Assembly (NCBI RefSeq): GCF_963678635.1 | Contig: NC_087066.1 | Coordinates: forward strand, 44,939,624-45,003,623 | Source: Symsagittifera roscoffensis | Lineage: Eukaryota > Xenacoelomorpha > Acoela > Convolutidae | Reading direction: 5' to 3' | DNA length: 64,000 nucleotides | Shown: positions 18,060 through 28,359 of the stretch, piece after piece | Layout: every line of letters begins with the position of its first letter | How positions within the stretch are numbered: position 1 is the stretch's first letter | Made by a program: the position numbers and the translations under genes | The notes under the pieces: generated by a model | Seen by the model: the letters and a program-made list of their open reading frames with translations, nothing else | What the model was told of the DNA's origin: nothing | Database searches by the model: none

Positions 18060-19421
18060 AAAGCGCTTCAGGATCCTCTGGTACACTTTGTCGATCCCCT
18101 GATGGCCCATCTGATCATGTGACCTGAATAATAGTTCTGTCTGATAGAGTTGCGGTGACACTATCGCGTTATACTTGTATAGGACTCTGTCTTCTTCTCT
18201 TCTCTTACAAGCCACAATCCCGTCCTTGATCAAAAATAACCTCCCTTCCTTCTGCATGAAGTATTGTCTCAGGATGCGATAACTATCTTCCTCGAGGTCC
18301 CCTTTATCCGGAGAACCATTCTCGATCCACCTTTTCAGGTTGCTTGTCATGCGATCATTTCTCTGCGCCCTTAGAAGGTCCGAGAGTCTGTATCTCGCCT
18401 TTAAGTACGTCTTCATGACCCTCATCTGACTATTCAGCTCGTTGGGCTGGTTTGTGTCTTCTTCCATCTTAACGCACCAAATCTTCGCCAACGGCTGTGT
18501 TTCTTGTTTAAACGGCTGAAGATCAGTCCTGACTATCTCTTTCTGTGGCAGCAGGCTTATCGAGGGTTTCGATACCGCTATTGTCTCCAAGTCATCCGCT
18601 GCGTTGTCAAAGACTCTTTCGCTTGGTATAAGGTAGCGATCGCTGTCAGGATCCTGGTACATATCTCTGTCCAGGTCCCTTGCCCGAGTTTCCACTAGTA
18701 GCGTGTGTATCGCTAGTTCTGACAGTTCTGATCCCGAACTCGAATTCCTGTCTGAATAGGTGTCCAATCCTGAGTTTCGGGAATCATCATCCGTCGAAGA
18801 GGTTGTGCTAGAGACTGCACGCTCCTCCAGATCATGTCTGTGCCTTCTTCGCATCCATCTGAACTCTCCGGACAAAACCTTGTTCTCTAGGTCCTGCTTC
18901 TCATCAGGAATTTTCTCGTCTATCTCAGACTCCCCGGACAAATTTTCTTGTCCCGGGTGTTGATCTTGTGATCGCTGGTTCTTTTCATCATCCGTCTCCC
19001 CGGTTGAATAGTCTTGCAGCAGATTTTGTTCTACCTCTTCACCCTCCTTATCCCGGTCCATGAAGTTGACGGTTTTCTTTTGCTTGCTGCTCCCCTGTTC
19101 TTTCTGTCCGTAAGAAGTACTGGTTAAAATCTCTTGGGGTATTGAGGATACTAGTTGCTGAACTATTGTCCTACAATCCCTCTCGTTCTCTTCGTGCTGT
19201 CGTCTGGACGGCATGATCTTCACCTTCTCACTGACTGTTAGCGATGCCACTGCTGCTGTCCACTCGGGGTCATCTCTGGTCACTTCTCTTTCTAACAATC
19301 CACCCAGCATCCGCATCACTTGCGGTGTGACTTGCACCGTTTTATCCAATAATGAGAGGCTGTTTATGTTCATGCGAGAGAGTTCTTGCTGGACCAGGTT
19401 CGAGCGCAGCAACAGATCCAA
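18060..19421 (-). pseudogene. pol: Long spacer and truncated integrase zinc domain, copy B
   Basis: Open frame 18,006-19,421. It carries the same acidic spacer as copy A and, without the copy A deletion, reads on into the integrase N-terminus through RSHDQMGHQG. It is then cut at the junction after ILKRFE and fused out of frame to the pre-protease region of copy A. It shows the native connection between spacer and integrase. The catalytic core is absent. Confidence 0.8.
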
Positions 19422-20099
19422 GGGACTGGGTCCTCCTTGGATAGGATCTTTATCTCGGCTGCTTTCTCTACAGGTAACTCAGGGTGCCCTGGAATTGGAT
19501 GTCCCGACTTATCCAACCATCTCGTTAAGGGAAGCGCTTCATAAGTTTCTTTGTCCAGAAACGAGAATCCCTCCTTTATTTCCGCCTGATTGGCCTGCTT
19601 CTGCTCCAATCTTTCATAAAACTCAGTTTTCTTGCTGAGGCTGTCAGCATTCTGGTGTTTATCACGCATCCTATGTTCGATTATTATATGGTAGCCATCC
19701 AATCTGACTATCCATCTACCAATATAACTCTGATCCATCGAGTAGGTTTTCAACCAGGATAACGCTCTGTTGTCCACGCGTAACTTGAAGGGAGCGCTCC
19801 CCAAGTATGCACGGTACTTTTCCACGAAGGTGACTACTGCAAACATTTCTGCTTTTGGTGCGTCATATTTCATCTCTGTGTCACTCAAGACCTTGCTGCC
19901 GTATGCAATGGGACGGAGAACTGTTCTTCCGTTCCATTCTTGCTCTTGATGCAAGATTCCTGAGATGGCCACCACCGACGCGTCTGTGTCGAGAACATAC
20001 ATGCCCTTTTCTGTAGGCATGCCCAGCACTGGCGCTTCGCACAGTTCCCGCTTTATGTTCTCGAAAGCAACCTGTGCCTCATCGTTCCATTCGAACTTT
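19422..20099 (-). CDS. pol: RNase H, copy B
   Basis: Same motifs as copy A (LDTDASVVAI, KAEMFAVV, LRVDNRALSW, HQNADSLSKK), with the more typical Asn before ADSLS. A run of three G at 19,422-19,424, against four in copy A (15,034-15,037), shifts the frame and separates it from the spacer ORF. Confidence 0.8.
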
Positions 20100-20104
20100 C
20101 CCCC

Positions 20105-20751
20105 TTGTTGCGCATCAGGTTCTGCATCGGATACACCTTGTCCGCATATCCTTTTATGAATTCTCGGTAGTAATTGGCAAACCCTAGGAAGCTCAGGAGC
20201 TGTGTGTCCGTTCTGGGGGCCTTCCATGTCAACACTGCTTCCACCGCTTCTGGGTCCGGTCTCACACCATGCCGATCCACCATTCTTCCCAAGTACTTCA
20301 TTGAATCCCTAAGGATTTCACATTTCGATGGTTTGCACTTCAATCCTGCTCTTTTCATGCATCCAAAGACCTCATCGAGCCTATTAATGTGGTCTTCCAG
20401 GGTCGGTGTCGCTGTGACTACGTCATCCACGTAACACATCACGAGATTCCCGTACTTCTTGGTCACTCTCGTCAAAGCCTGAGCCATCAGTCTTTGAAAA
20501 GTGGCCGTTGCATTGCACAAGCCGAAGGGCATCCTCTTCCACTGGTACAATCTCAATTCGCACGCGAATCCGGTTTTCTCTCTGTCCTTCTTCCGCAGAG
20601 GGACCTGCCAGAAGGCAGAACCTAAGTCCAATGTGGTGAAGAATTTGGCATCACCAAGCTTAGATAGGCTCTCGTCTATTCGCGGTATCGGGTACGCATC
20701 TTTTATCGTTACCGCGTTCAAGTAACGAAAGTCGCAACAGAATCTAAGCTA
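20105..20751 (-). CDS. pol: Reverse transcriptase core, copy B
   Basis: Contains the same RT motifs including CYVDDVV. It is joined to RNase H by the same G5 frame change (20,100-20,104). In its own frame it has an additional TAG at 20,749-20,751 where copy A has CAG, so copy B is further decayed. Confidence 0.85.
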
Positions 20752-21377
20752 CCCCCCTTCTTTTTCGCCATTACTACCCCGCATTTCGAGGGTTCTATCA
20801 TGTCGCATTCAAGCAACATTTCTATTTCCGCTCGGCACGCTTCCGATTTGTGTGGCGTCATTCGTCTTGCGCCTTCCCTATGGGGAACGGCGCCCTCTAC
20901 TAGTTCGATTTCGTGTTCGACGAAATTACAGCAACCGATATCCGCCTTATGTTTTGAAAATACATCTGCGTTCCGATTTAGGAGGTCCCGCAATTTTTCG
21001 AAATCTCCCTCACCTATTTTCCCTTTTAAATGTTCTATCTCTGGCAAAACCGGTTTGTCGCATTCTAGTTCATATGACGAGGGGCGTTCCGGAAAATTCG
21101 AGCAGCTTGATAAGCCGTCGTCCGTTTCGGATTTCATTGAAAACATTTTATGAATAGATTTTAATTCATTAATCTTCTTTAAAATTTTATCTTTATTGGC
21201 ATGATAAGGACAGTCTTTCACACTATATTTCTTCAAGTTTTGTGTCTCCTCATAGTCGGTCCTCATCAGCAAAGCGTAGCCAAGCTTCTTTCCACGCTGG
21301 ATTGAAACCGTGGTGTCCAGTGTGTTCAACAACACACTGACACACAGTCCGTTTCGCGTTACCGAGAAGCTCCGGCA
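20752..21377 (-). CDS. pol: RT N-terminal part and linker, copy B
   Basis: Equivalent of 16,371-16,990 with the same TAA upstream (21,378-21,380) and the same G6 frame change (20,752-20,757). Confidence 0.75.
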
Positions 21378-21965
21378 TTAAATCACCGAACTCTGACTAT
21401 TTGGATTCGGTACTAAGCAAACCTGTTTACTATCACTTAACGAATTCAAATTTCTCATTCTAAAAATTGCTACCACAGCCTGTCCTGGTTGTAATTTTAC
21501 TTTTCTATCCAAAAAAATTGGTACCTTGTTTTCGTCTGTTATTATCCTTGTAATTGGTCTCTTAACATACTTTCGGTCCGGGTTTCTAATCCGTATCAGA
21601 CCGTTGTTCAAGTCAATCATCACGTCAAAATTCCTGACAAAATCTCTGCCCAAGATGAATTGGTCGGCGTCGTCCAAATTCTCTACCACCAGGAAGCTCA
21701 TCCAAAGATCCCGTCCTCCCATGTGGAGGACCGTTATTGGTGTTCTTCCGGCTACGTAGATAGCTCCTCGATTGGCGGCGGCCAGTCGGAGATTCGTTGG
21801 AATTAGATCTTCCCGCGTGAAGCCCATTCTTTCCCAAGTTTTTATCGGCATCACACTCACTACCGCTCCTGTGTCCAGAAGCCCTGTGACCCCGATTTTT
21901 GTTCCGTTGGTGTCGAGCAGATGTGCAGTCACATCTGCTTCATACCCAATGTGTACTGCGTCTTG
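21378..21965 (-). CDS. pol: Aspartic protease, copy B
   Basis: Protein sequence identical to copy A, with the LLDTGAVVSVMP active site and FILGRDF. Bounded by the same two TAA codons (21,966 and 21,378). Confidence 0.8.
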   Translation of the reverse strand, partial: QDAVHIGYEADVTAHLLDTNGTKIGVTGLLDTGAVVSVMPIKTWERMGFTREDLIPTNLRLAAANRGAIYVAGRTPITVLHMGGRDLWMSFLVVENLDDADQFILGRDFVRNFDVMIDLNNGLIRIRNPDRKYVKRPITRIITDENKVPIFLDRKVKLQPGQAVVAIFRMRNLNSLSDSKQVCLVPNPNSQSSVI

Positions 21966-22469
21966 TTAAATTATGGCGTCATGGCCTATCCTGCGGACTT
22001 TGAGTTCCTTCTCTCCCAAATAGATCTGCCCCATTTGGTCATCATCTGTTGTTACATAAGTCCTGGTGTAGATACTGATTCCATCCACGTTCAGCATCAC
22101 TTGATATGGCCCATAGACCTCTAGGTAGCGTCCATGAAGTTTCTTCATGTGAGGGCCACCCGTCGTTAGTAGTGCTCGCACAGCTCTCGACTCGGTGCGT
22201 GGCTCCACCTGCCTCAGATAATCTGCATATGTGTCCAAATGCATCAAAGTGAACTCGGATGGTTCACTCAGATTTCTTATTACCTGGTGTCCAGCCACTG
22301 AGATTATCGATTGTATCTTGCTTCCTTGCGGCACCATGCCGAACCTCTGACCGGAGATCACATTAAGTTTCATGCTCAAACAGCTTGGTGCTTTAGTTTC
22401 TTCGAACTCCGTTGCTTCGAAGGTATTCAGTTGCTCCTGAAGTTTCTCATTCTCTAGTTCAAGTTTCAC
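21966..22469 (-). CDS. pol: Gag-pol junction and pre-protease segment, copy B
   Basis: The native start of pol: it opens in the -1 frame over the gag stop (TGA at 22,466-22,468), around an ACAAAAGTG sequence. A short coiled-coil-like stretch (LELENEKLQEQLNTFEA) follows, then the pre-protease region. The overlap suggests -1 frameshifting, but no canonical slippery heptamer is seen, so an indel is equally possible. Confidence 0.7.
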   Translation of the reverse strand: MKLELENEKLQEQLNTFEATEFEETKAPSCLSMKLNVISGQRFGMVPQGSKIQSIISVAGHQVIRNLSEPSEFTLMHLDTYADYLRQVEPRTESRAVRALLTTGGPHMKKLHGRYLEVYGPYQVMLNVDGISIYTRTYVTTDDDQMGQIYLGEKELKVRRIGHDAII

Positions 22470-24361
22470 TTTTGTTCGATCTCTTTCGTCACCAGTTCCT
22501 GCTGAACTCTATTTAGAGCATCCCTCGCAGCTGCCTTATAATCGATCTTGAAGTCATCAGCCGCAGTTGCTGATTCCAGCTCACGTGTCTCCTCTGTTAC
22601 CGCTTGCATTTTCTTTGCCGCCAGCTCTTGAGGTTTTTCTTTTCTGCGTGCCTCTGCTTCACTCAAAAGTCGAGCCTTGCTGGCTTTCACTCCTGACAAA
22701 GCTTCTTCATGTCTTGGATGCTTTATGTCTGCCACTGCATCCCAGAATTGCGGACAATCTGATTTAAAATGACCTTCCAAGTTGCAAAAGAAACACCTCG
22801 GTCCGAATTTCGCAATTACTCCTCTCATGAAATCCTCATGGTCCAATTCTGACGCATCTTCGTCCTCGAGGCTAAGGCCTATTGCTTTCATGCCTTGTTT
22901 GTAAGCTGGGCATGCTGACACATGATGGTCCGTTGAACTGGAATTAGAACAAGAGCGTCTCTTGTCCATATCATCCCTCGGTTTGTACCAATTGTTCCCT
23001 TGGTTTGCTGGTCCGTTGTTAAAATTGCCATAATTGTTCTCGTAATATCCAGATCTCGAAGAAGGTTTCAACAAAAGATACTCTTTTGATTTGAGCCTCA
23101 ACTCCTCCGGTGTTGGCGCATTGGTTGATAGTGGTGTGTAATGCGTTGCTAGCATCGTACGAAGTTCATCATTCTTTACACCATCGATGAATTTTGAGGC
23201 TACGGCTAGGTTGATCCTTCGGTTTGACTCATCCGGTTGGCTGCGTCTTCTCAGCATTTCCAAATCATCGAGAAACTTGTCTATCGTTTCATCTTCTCGT
23301 TGCCTCCGTTTCTCGAAGCGCATCATCGCCTGGTGCCCCTGCACCCCTGATCCGAAACGGTTTAACAAGATTTCGAAGATTTTCTCAGCAGTGTCAGGTT
23401 GATATTGCTTCTTGGCCATGACACAGTTCAGGGCTGTCCCTTCCAAGTTGCTGGTGAGCGCACTGCATTCCTGTCTCTCCGACAAGTCCTCTTCCTCGAA
23501 ATGCAGCTTCATTACCTCTATCCAGGTATCAATACAGCCATCAGATTCGTCTTTATAGCATCTTGGTTTCTTAAAGACTCTTCTGGACTTCTCACTGCGT
23601 TCATTGGTTTTGGATAACCTTGTCAGGAATGTCTCCAAAGACCTGTTTAGGGGTTCAAATTCTGTGGCCATTGCCGTAGCATCCCTTGAGTGTCCCGCTT
23701 GAGTGTCCTCACACCTCGTCAAAGGCTCTGTATGCGGTGCATCCCTGCAATCCGAATCGCCGTGAGTGTTTCCCGCTTGGGTGTCCTCATGACCCCTCCT
23801 CGGGCTTGCATGCCCCCTGTTACCGGAATCACTTCTCCCATTCGCATGTGTGCCTTGCGTTGGTCGTTCGTTAGAGGTCTGTCTGATCCCCGTTGAACTT
23901 GCTCTACTGTTCGGGCCCCATGCTCCATTACCCCTTGTGGCATAGCCTGATGAACTGCCCCTGCCTCTAGTGGATCCATACGTCTTCCTCTTTTGATGTT
24001 CATTGAAGTTCACCCTCGGCTCCCTGCTGGGACCTCCCGAGTTCGGTTCTCCTTCTTTTGGTCCACTCTTGCTGCTTAGTAGCCCGTCCAACCTATCCAT
24101 GATAGCCTGAGTTTGCCTCTCCATCATCGCGTCTATCTTTGTGTCAAGAGTCCCAAGAGACTGCTCTTGCTGAATTCTTAACTTCTCCATGTCGTCTCTT
24201 AAGCGTAACTCTCGCTGTTCCGCCTCTCTTGTCATTCGCGACAAGTTCTTTGCCATATGCTCGTCCGTTCTTTCTTTCAAGCGTTTTTCGCTCCTCCCAA
24301 CTTCTTGTCTATTGCGGTTTATTTCTTCCCGCAGACTTTCTCTTTCAATGTGAACTGCTCT
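22466..24361 (-). CDS. gag: Gag capsid and nucleocapsid part
   Basis: Gag forms the particle and binds RNA. After a coiled coil (MTREAEQRELRLRDDMEKLR) and an Arg/Gly-rich linker comes a retrotransposon-gag capsid region (CIDTWIEVMKLHF, FEILLNRFGSG, MMRFEKRRQREDETIDKFLD). A CCHC zinc knuckle follows at 22,756-22,797 (CFFCNLEGHFKSDC). A second knuckle at about 22,905-22,946 has Ser in place of the second Cys. The frame is open from the TAA at 24,362-24,364; coding-like sequence continues upstream of that stop. The TTG-started frame at 24,280 is therefore not a real start. Confidence 0.85.
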   Translation of the reverse strand, partial: RAVHIERESLREEINRNRQEVGRSEKRLKERTDEHMAKNLSRMTREAEQRELRLRDDMEKLRIQQEQSLGTLDTKIDAMMERQTQAIMDRLDGLLSSKSGPKEGEPNSGGPSREPRVNFNEHQKRKTYGSTRGRGSSSGYATRGNGAWGPNSRASSTGIRQTSNERPTQGTHANGRSDSGNRGHASPRRGHEDTQAGNTHGDSDCRDAPHTEPLTRCEDTQAGHSRDATAMATEFEPLNRSLETFLTRLSKTNERSEKSRRVFKKPRCYKDESDGCIDTWIEVMKLHFEEEDLSERQECSALTSNLEGTALNCVMAKKQYQPDTAEKIFEILLNRFGSGVQGHQAMMRFEKRRQREDETIDKFLDDLEMLRRRSQPDESNRRINLAVASKFIDGVKNDELRTMLATHYTPLSTNAPTPEELRLKSKEYLLLKPSSRSGYYENNYGNFNNGPANQGNNWYKPRDDMDKRRSCSNSSSTDHHVSACPAYKQGMKAIGLSLEDEDASELDHEDFMRGVIAKFGPRCFFCNLEGHFKSDCPQFWDAVADIKHPRHEEALSGVKASKARLLSEAEARRKEKPQELAAKKMQAVTEETRELESATAADDFKIDYKAAARDALNRVQQELVTKEIEQK

Positions 24362-25355
24362 TTATAGTTCACTCATCCTTATTGACATCTGTTCATTTTG
24401 TTCTCCTAAACTGTCCACTATGTTGTTTAAGGCTTCTTCTAGTGCTGCCCCGTTATTCACGAGTGGCGTTACTAGTGGCGGTGCAACCCTGTCGGTCCCA
24501 GGTAGCTTCGTGCTGGTCGAGATCCGGGCCTTGACTCTCTGTCTCGACGTCTTTTCCTTATCTATTTCAGGATCCGCTAACGCGTTTGCCTAGCCCTCTG
24601 GTTCTACTCTCTCCAGTTTGTGGCTCTGAACTTGTCAAAATCGCGAAGTCTTTTGACTGGCCCGGTGTGTTTGCCTCTTTGCTTATCGTTGTCACCACAC
24701 CAAATTTGTCCATGGTTCCAGTCTCTCTTCCGACGTATGCCTTATTCTCCTGGGTCGAACTATTGAGGCTGACTTGAGACCCAAAGTCCACTTGCTCTTC
24801 TTCGTCCTCCTCCTCCTGGGATTCACCTTCATTTCCTGCGCCACCTCCCATGGTGAATGGAAAGATGTTTCCGATGGTGTTCCTCATTCTCTCTGAGAAC
24901 GATGATGACGTTGTTTGTTTCTCAACTCCGCCTGCCATCATAGTGTTGTCTGTTGGAGATCTTCTAGTTGCCGCTATTTCAGTTGAGATGTCGGACAGTT
25001 CCGACATCTCTTCTCGATCCAATGTCCCGGTGGAAGTGGCAAAATCATGGCCTTGTTCTACCGGAGTAGATTCACTTGCCAGCCTTCTGCCTCTCCCTTC
25101 CAGTCCATGTACTTCCTGGTTGTCGTTCATGGCATGGTCTGTGTTGACCTCCACTTCTAACAGTTCTTTACGCTCTTCTGAGGTCTTCTGACTTCTCGTT
25201 TCAACCATTCTGCCTGAAACCGTCTCCCCTTTGTCGGACCGGGATCGCTTGATCCAATCCACAAAAGGATCGGTCATCGTTTTTCTTTGCTTTTCAGGTA
25301 TAATTTTCCTAGAGCTATTACCTCGTTTTGGTATCCTTGACTTGTCTAGACTCAT
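24362..25355 (-). CDS. gag: Gag N-terminal part, frameshifted
   Basis: Starts at an ATG near 25,353-25,355, the first long ORF after the 5' LTR. The 262-residue frame is charged and disordered (RSDKGETVSGR, an acidic EEEDEEEQVDF). It ends at TGA 24,567-24,569, but coding-like sequence (NALADPEIDKEKTSRQR) continues in the frame used by the rest of gag. A single-base shift near 24,581-24,583 is therefore inferred. It reads on to the TAA at 24,362-24,364. Confidence 0.65.
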
Positions 25356-26139
25356 TCTCTATTTGTCACTTCTTAATGCTTATACACTTAACTCGATTGC
25401 TAGTGACCTTATAGTTTTATTAACAATAATAATGACACAACACAATAAATTTCACAAGATTCTATTAAATAGTGACCACGAATCCCTGTATGTTATCAGC
25501 GTACAGTTTGTATAAAAATTATTCACACTAACCGATTATCGGTCGTAAGATTTGAAAACTAGCACAATATGATGTTATCAGTCAATTTAAAAGATAGTGT
25601 ACTCACTACCCAATCAAGCACAGTTTATGTAGATTTAAAATCAAGAACAAAATATATATATATATATAATGACAGAGTATGAATACCTCTATAAAAAAAA
25701 CGTATGTGTAATGTACTCTTAGTCGGTCGTAGTACAATAGTCGAACTTGTCTTTTAAAGAAAAAGCTTTCCCTGCTCGGTGCTGCACCAAACAGACAAAA
25801 CTTTGAAGGCAGCAGTTTTCTCAAGTGGGCGTCTATTGCACCCACCGAGTACTGTGTTACCTATCTGCCTTCGGACTGCCCGAGCTAGACCTACTAAAAT
25901 CCTCAGGGCAGTCACTTTTCACAAAAACGTATTATGTTACAATCCACACCAATGAATCACGCTCTTTTTAGTTTAGACTTAGTGTCGCGAATATCCGAGT
26001 TCGGACCTGTTTTGTTTTGGTCTGGTTCTTATTGAAAGGCAAGTTACCAGTGCAGTCACTGATTCCTAGCCTGTTTGCTAATAACCTAATACCTCTCACT
26101 TTAGTCTTTCTTCCGTCTACCTAAGTCCTTTAATAAAAT
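25356..26139 (-). other. 5' leader of the element, no gene
   Basis: Region between the first gag ATG and the LTR-type repeat array. It holds a short AT microsatellite (about 25,651-25,668). The boundary between LTR and leader, and the primer binding site, could not be fixed because the matching end of the 3' LTR is outside the window. Confidence 0.5.
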
Positions 26140-28343
26140 AATACCCCTCCGGATTGGCACAAATAGAACCCTTACGGACTAACAAAATCTAGACCCTTCC
26201 GGGTTGGGAGTCCTCCGAGTTAGTTAACACAAGACCCCTCCGGATTTGGACCCCTCCGAATTAGCAACTATAAGACCCCTCCAGATTCGGACCCCTCCTA
26301 ACTTGAAAAAATTTTGACCCCTCCGGATTGGGAGCCCTCCGGTTTCGTAAAAGTAGCTTTTCGGAGATTTCCTTCTTTCAACCTATACCCCTCCGGATAC
26401 GTTCTCTGATGCAATTTTGCTTTTTCAATTAATTAGGAAGGGTATGTACTACTTTCCTAGACCCTTCCGGATTGAAGTTAAGCCTCTTATTTTACAATTC
26501 ACACTAACGGTGAAGGGTCTTGTCGCTTGCCTAACTTCGGCTCGATTAAGGTTTTGCTGTGCCTTTAGCCTTCACTTTTCGTCTACAACAGCCTAAAGTT
26601 ACTTTATTCAACCGATATTACCTTTTGGTAGGGGTATAAGGGCTTTTCTAAAAAAAAAATTATAAAACGTGAAGGGTGTACCCTTCCAAATTGAGGAATT
26701 TGCAAAAAACAATCTCAAAAAATTTTCACGCTTACTTTTTTGCAAAACTTTTGTCCCTATCAGTAAGCTCAGCTAATTTCTGATCTATTGGTACCAAGAT
26801 CAACTGGATCTGTTCAGTCGTCGAAAAGTTATTAGCCAAAACGTCTTTTTTCTTAAAGTCAAGAAATTTCTCTATTATAGGTTCCGCCTAACTTTTTCCG
26901 CAAATCTGGTCCTTTCGACCTAAAATTTATTGATCCGAGCTCAAAAGGCCTATACTCTTCTAGTTCAATGCAAAAAACCCGATCTAAAACGCTTTAGTTG
27001 AAAAAATTGGCGAAAAACTATGCTACCTGTACCCCTCCGGATTGATGAATCCACCAAATCAAACACGTTAAGTTCGATTTCTCTGTAACCCGGAAGGCTT
27101 TCGGGTAGCGGGTTTTAAAACTTGTAGATTCACTAGTGGACGTTGTCCGAACAACTATTTTTACTGTTCTAACTCAAAAATTTCAAAAAATTTTCTGAAT
27201 TTATAGTGTTTCGTTTTCTCAAAAATCACGAAATTTCGGTTTTCGGTACCAAAATAGTTCCAACCACTTTCGAACTAAACTTAACCGGTTCTATCTATTA
27301 TGGTAGTGCAGTTACGATGTAACACACTACTTTAGCGCTTTTTTCCGTTTCAAAAAATATCGATATTTCAAAAATCGCGACTTGTGGGGGGATCGAAATA
27401 TTGTAATTTTGACCCTAAAAACCGGTCTGTTTTCGTTGTTTTTCCCTGAAAAACGATATAAGACTATTAATATAGGCTATATAAGTAATAATATTATTAA
27501 TACTATACCCCTCCGAGTTTGGTTAATATCCGAATTAAGGTGCTTAACTCGGATATTCGCAGTTCGGTGAAGGGTCACTACAGTGCAGCACTGTCGAGCC
27601 CCCCACAGATTGCTATCTTAATTTTTGTACCAAAAGGGATACAAAACTTGTTAACGATACCCAACAGTCGATTGTTGTTGTCGTTGAGCCCCTTCTTGTT
27701 GCTCCTTGTACTGCTTGCCGGATCAGTCTTCTCCCAAGACCCCTCCGAATTGAGCGCAAATCAGCTGACCCTTCCGGATTGAGCGCAATTTATCAATAAC
27801 GTGCTTAAATGCTCAAATAACCCTACAGTACAAGCCTCACAAACGGGATACAAAACTGATCGTAACGATCCTGACTGATATTAATGCCTGTAACAACAAT
27901 ATATCTATCAACAACAAACGGGGGGGTCGGATCACATCTTGTCTGGGGGGATGATTTCTACTGATTTTTTACTTTTTTACTGTTTTTGGTTTTTTTCGGT
28001 TATTTTTTATGTTTTCTTGTTTTTCTTGGGTACTATACTACTTTTTGTTTGGTTTTATATATATCTTTAAGTGTTTTTGGTCACGGACCATTCAGGAAAT
28101 GACGGGACCGCGAATCCCCCCACCCTTCCTGGTTCGTGAATTTTCGGTCTTAACTAGGTTAAAAAAAACTATTCACGGTAATCCGGAAGGCTTCCGCGTT
28201 CCGAACTACCCTTCCGCCCCGGCGGTTTAGGCCTATTAAGGGCGTTAATGTGAGCATCCGCTCGGGGCGGAGTGCTCGTTAACGGTTCTGCCGGTCATGA
28301 TGTTAAAAAAGAATAACACCCAGGAGCGCCATAAAAGCATGTA
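26140..28343 (-). repeat. 5' LTR, downstream portion, with CCCTCCGGATT motif array
   Basis: Non-coding; taken as part of the LTR because the same motif also occurs in the confirmed LTR segments (about 1,790 and 33,052). Between 26,143 and 26,473, twelve or more variants of ACCCCTCCGGATT occur at irregular 15-70 base spacing; others lie at about 27,030, 27,507, 27,740 and 27,769. Reverse-complement forms (CCGGAAGG) lie at about 27,090 and 28,182. Short ORFs here (27,382-27,570; 27,519-27,782; 28,009-28,230) are judged spurious. Confidence 0.55.
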
Positions 28344-28359
28344 TGTAACATTCGCCCGG
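28344..28359. repeat. Penelope target-site duplication (copy 1 of block)
   Basis: TGTAACATTCGCCCGG directly before the Penelope fragment, duplicated with the block. Confidence 0.8.

Larger units (their letters stand above)
18060..22446 (-). repeat. Pol tandem duplication, copy B (4,387 bp)
   Basis: Second copy, attached to gag on its upstream (right) side. Shared nonsense codons show the duplication followed some decay; copy-specific indels show further decay since. Confidence 0.95.

Noticed and set aside
25770-25800. Minus-strand TGGTGCAGCACCGAGC as a primer binding site
   Set aside because: It is not next to a definable LTR end, and I could not match it to a tRNA 3' end with confidence.
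26143-26480. CRISPR-like array
   Set aside because: Motif copies are short, divergent and irregularly spaced, in an animal genome; no repeat-spacer structure.
27382-28230. Short plus-strand ORFs in the LTR (also their copies at 30,292-31,140, 1,414-1,644 and 32,666-32,896)
   Set aside because: Non-coding LTR sequence; low complexity, no conserved motifs, and opposite to the element.
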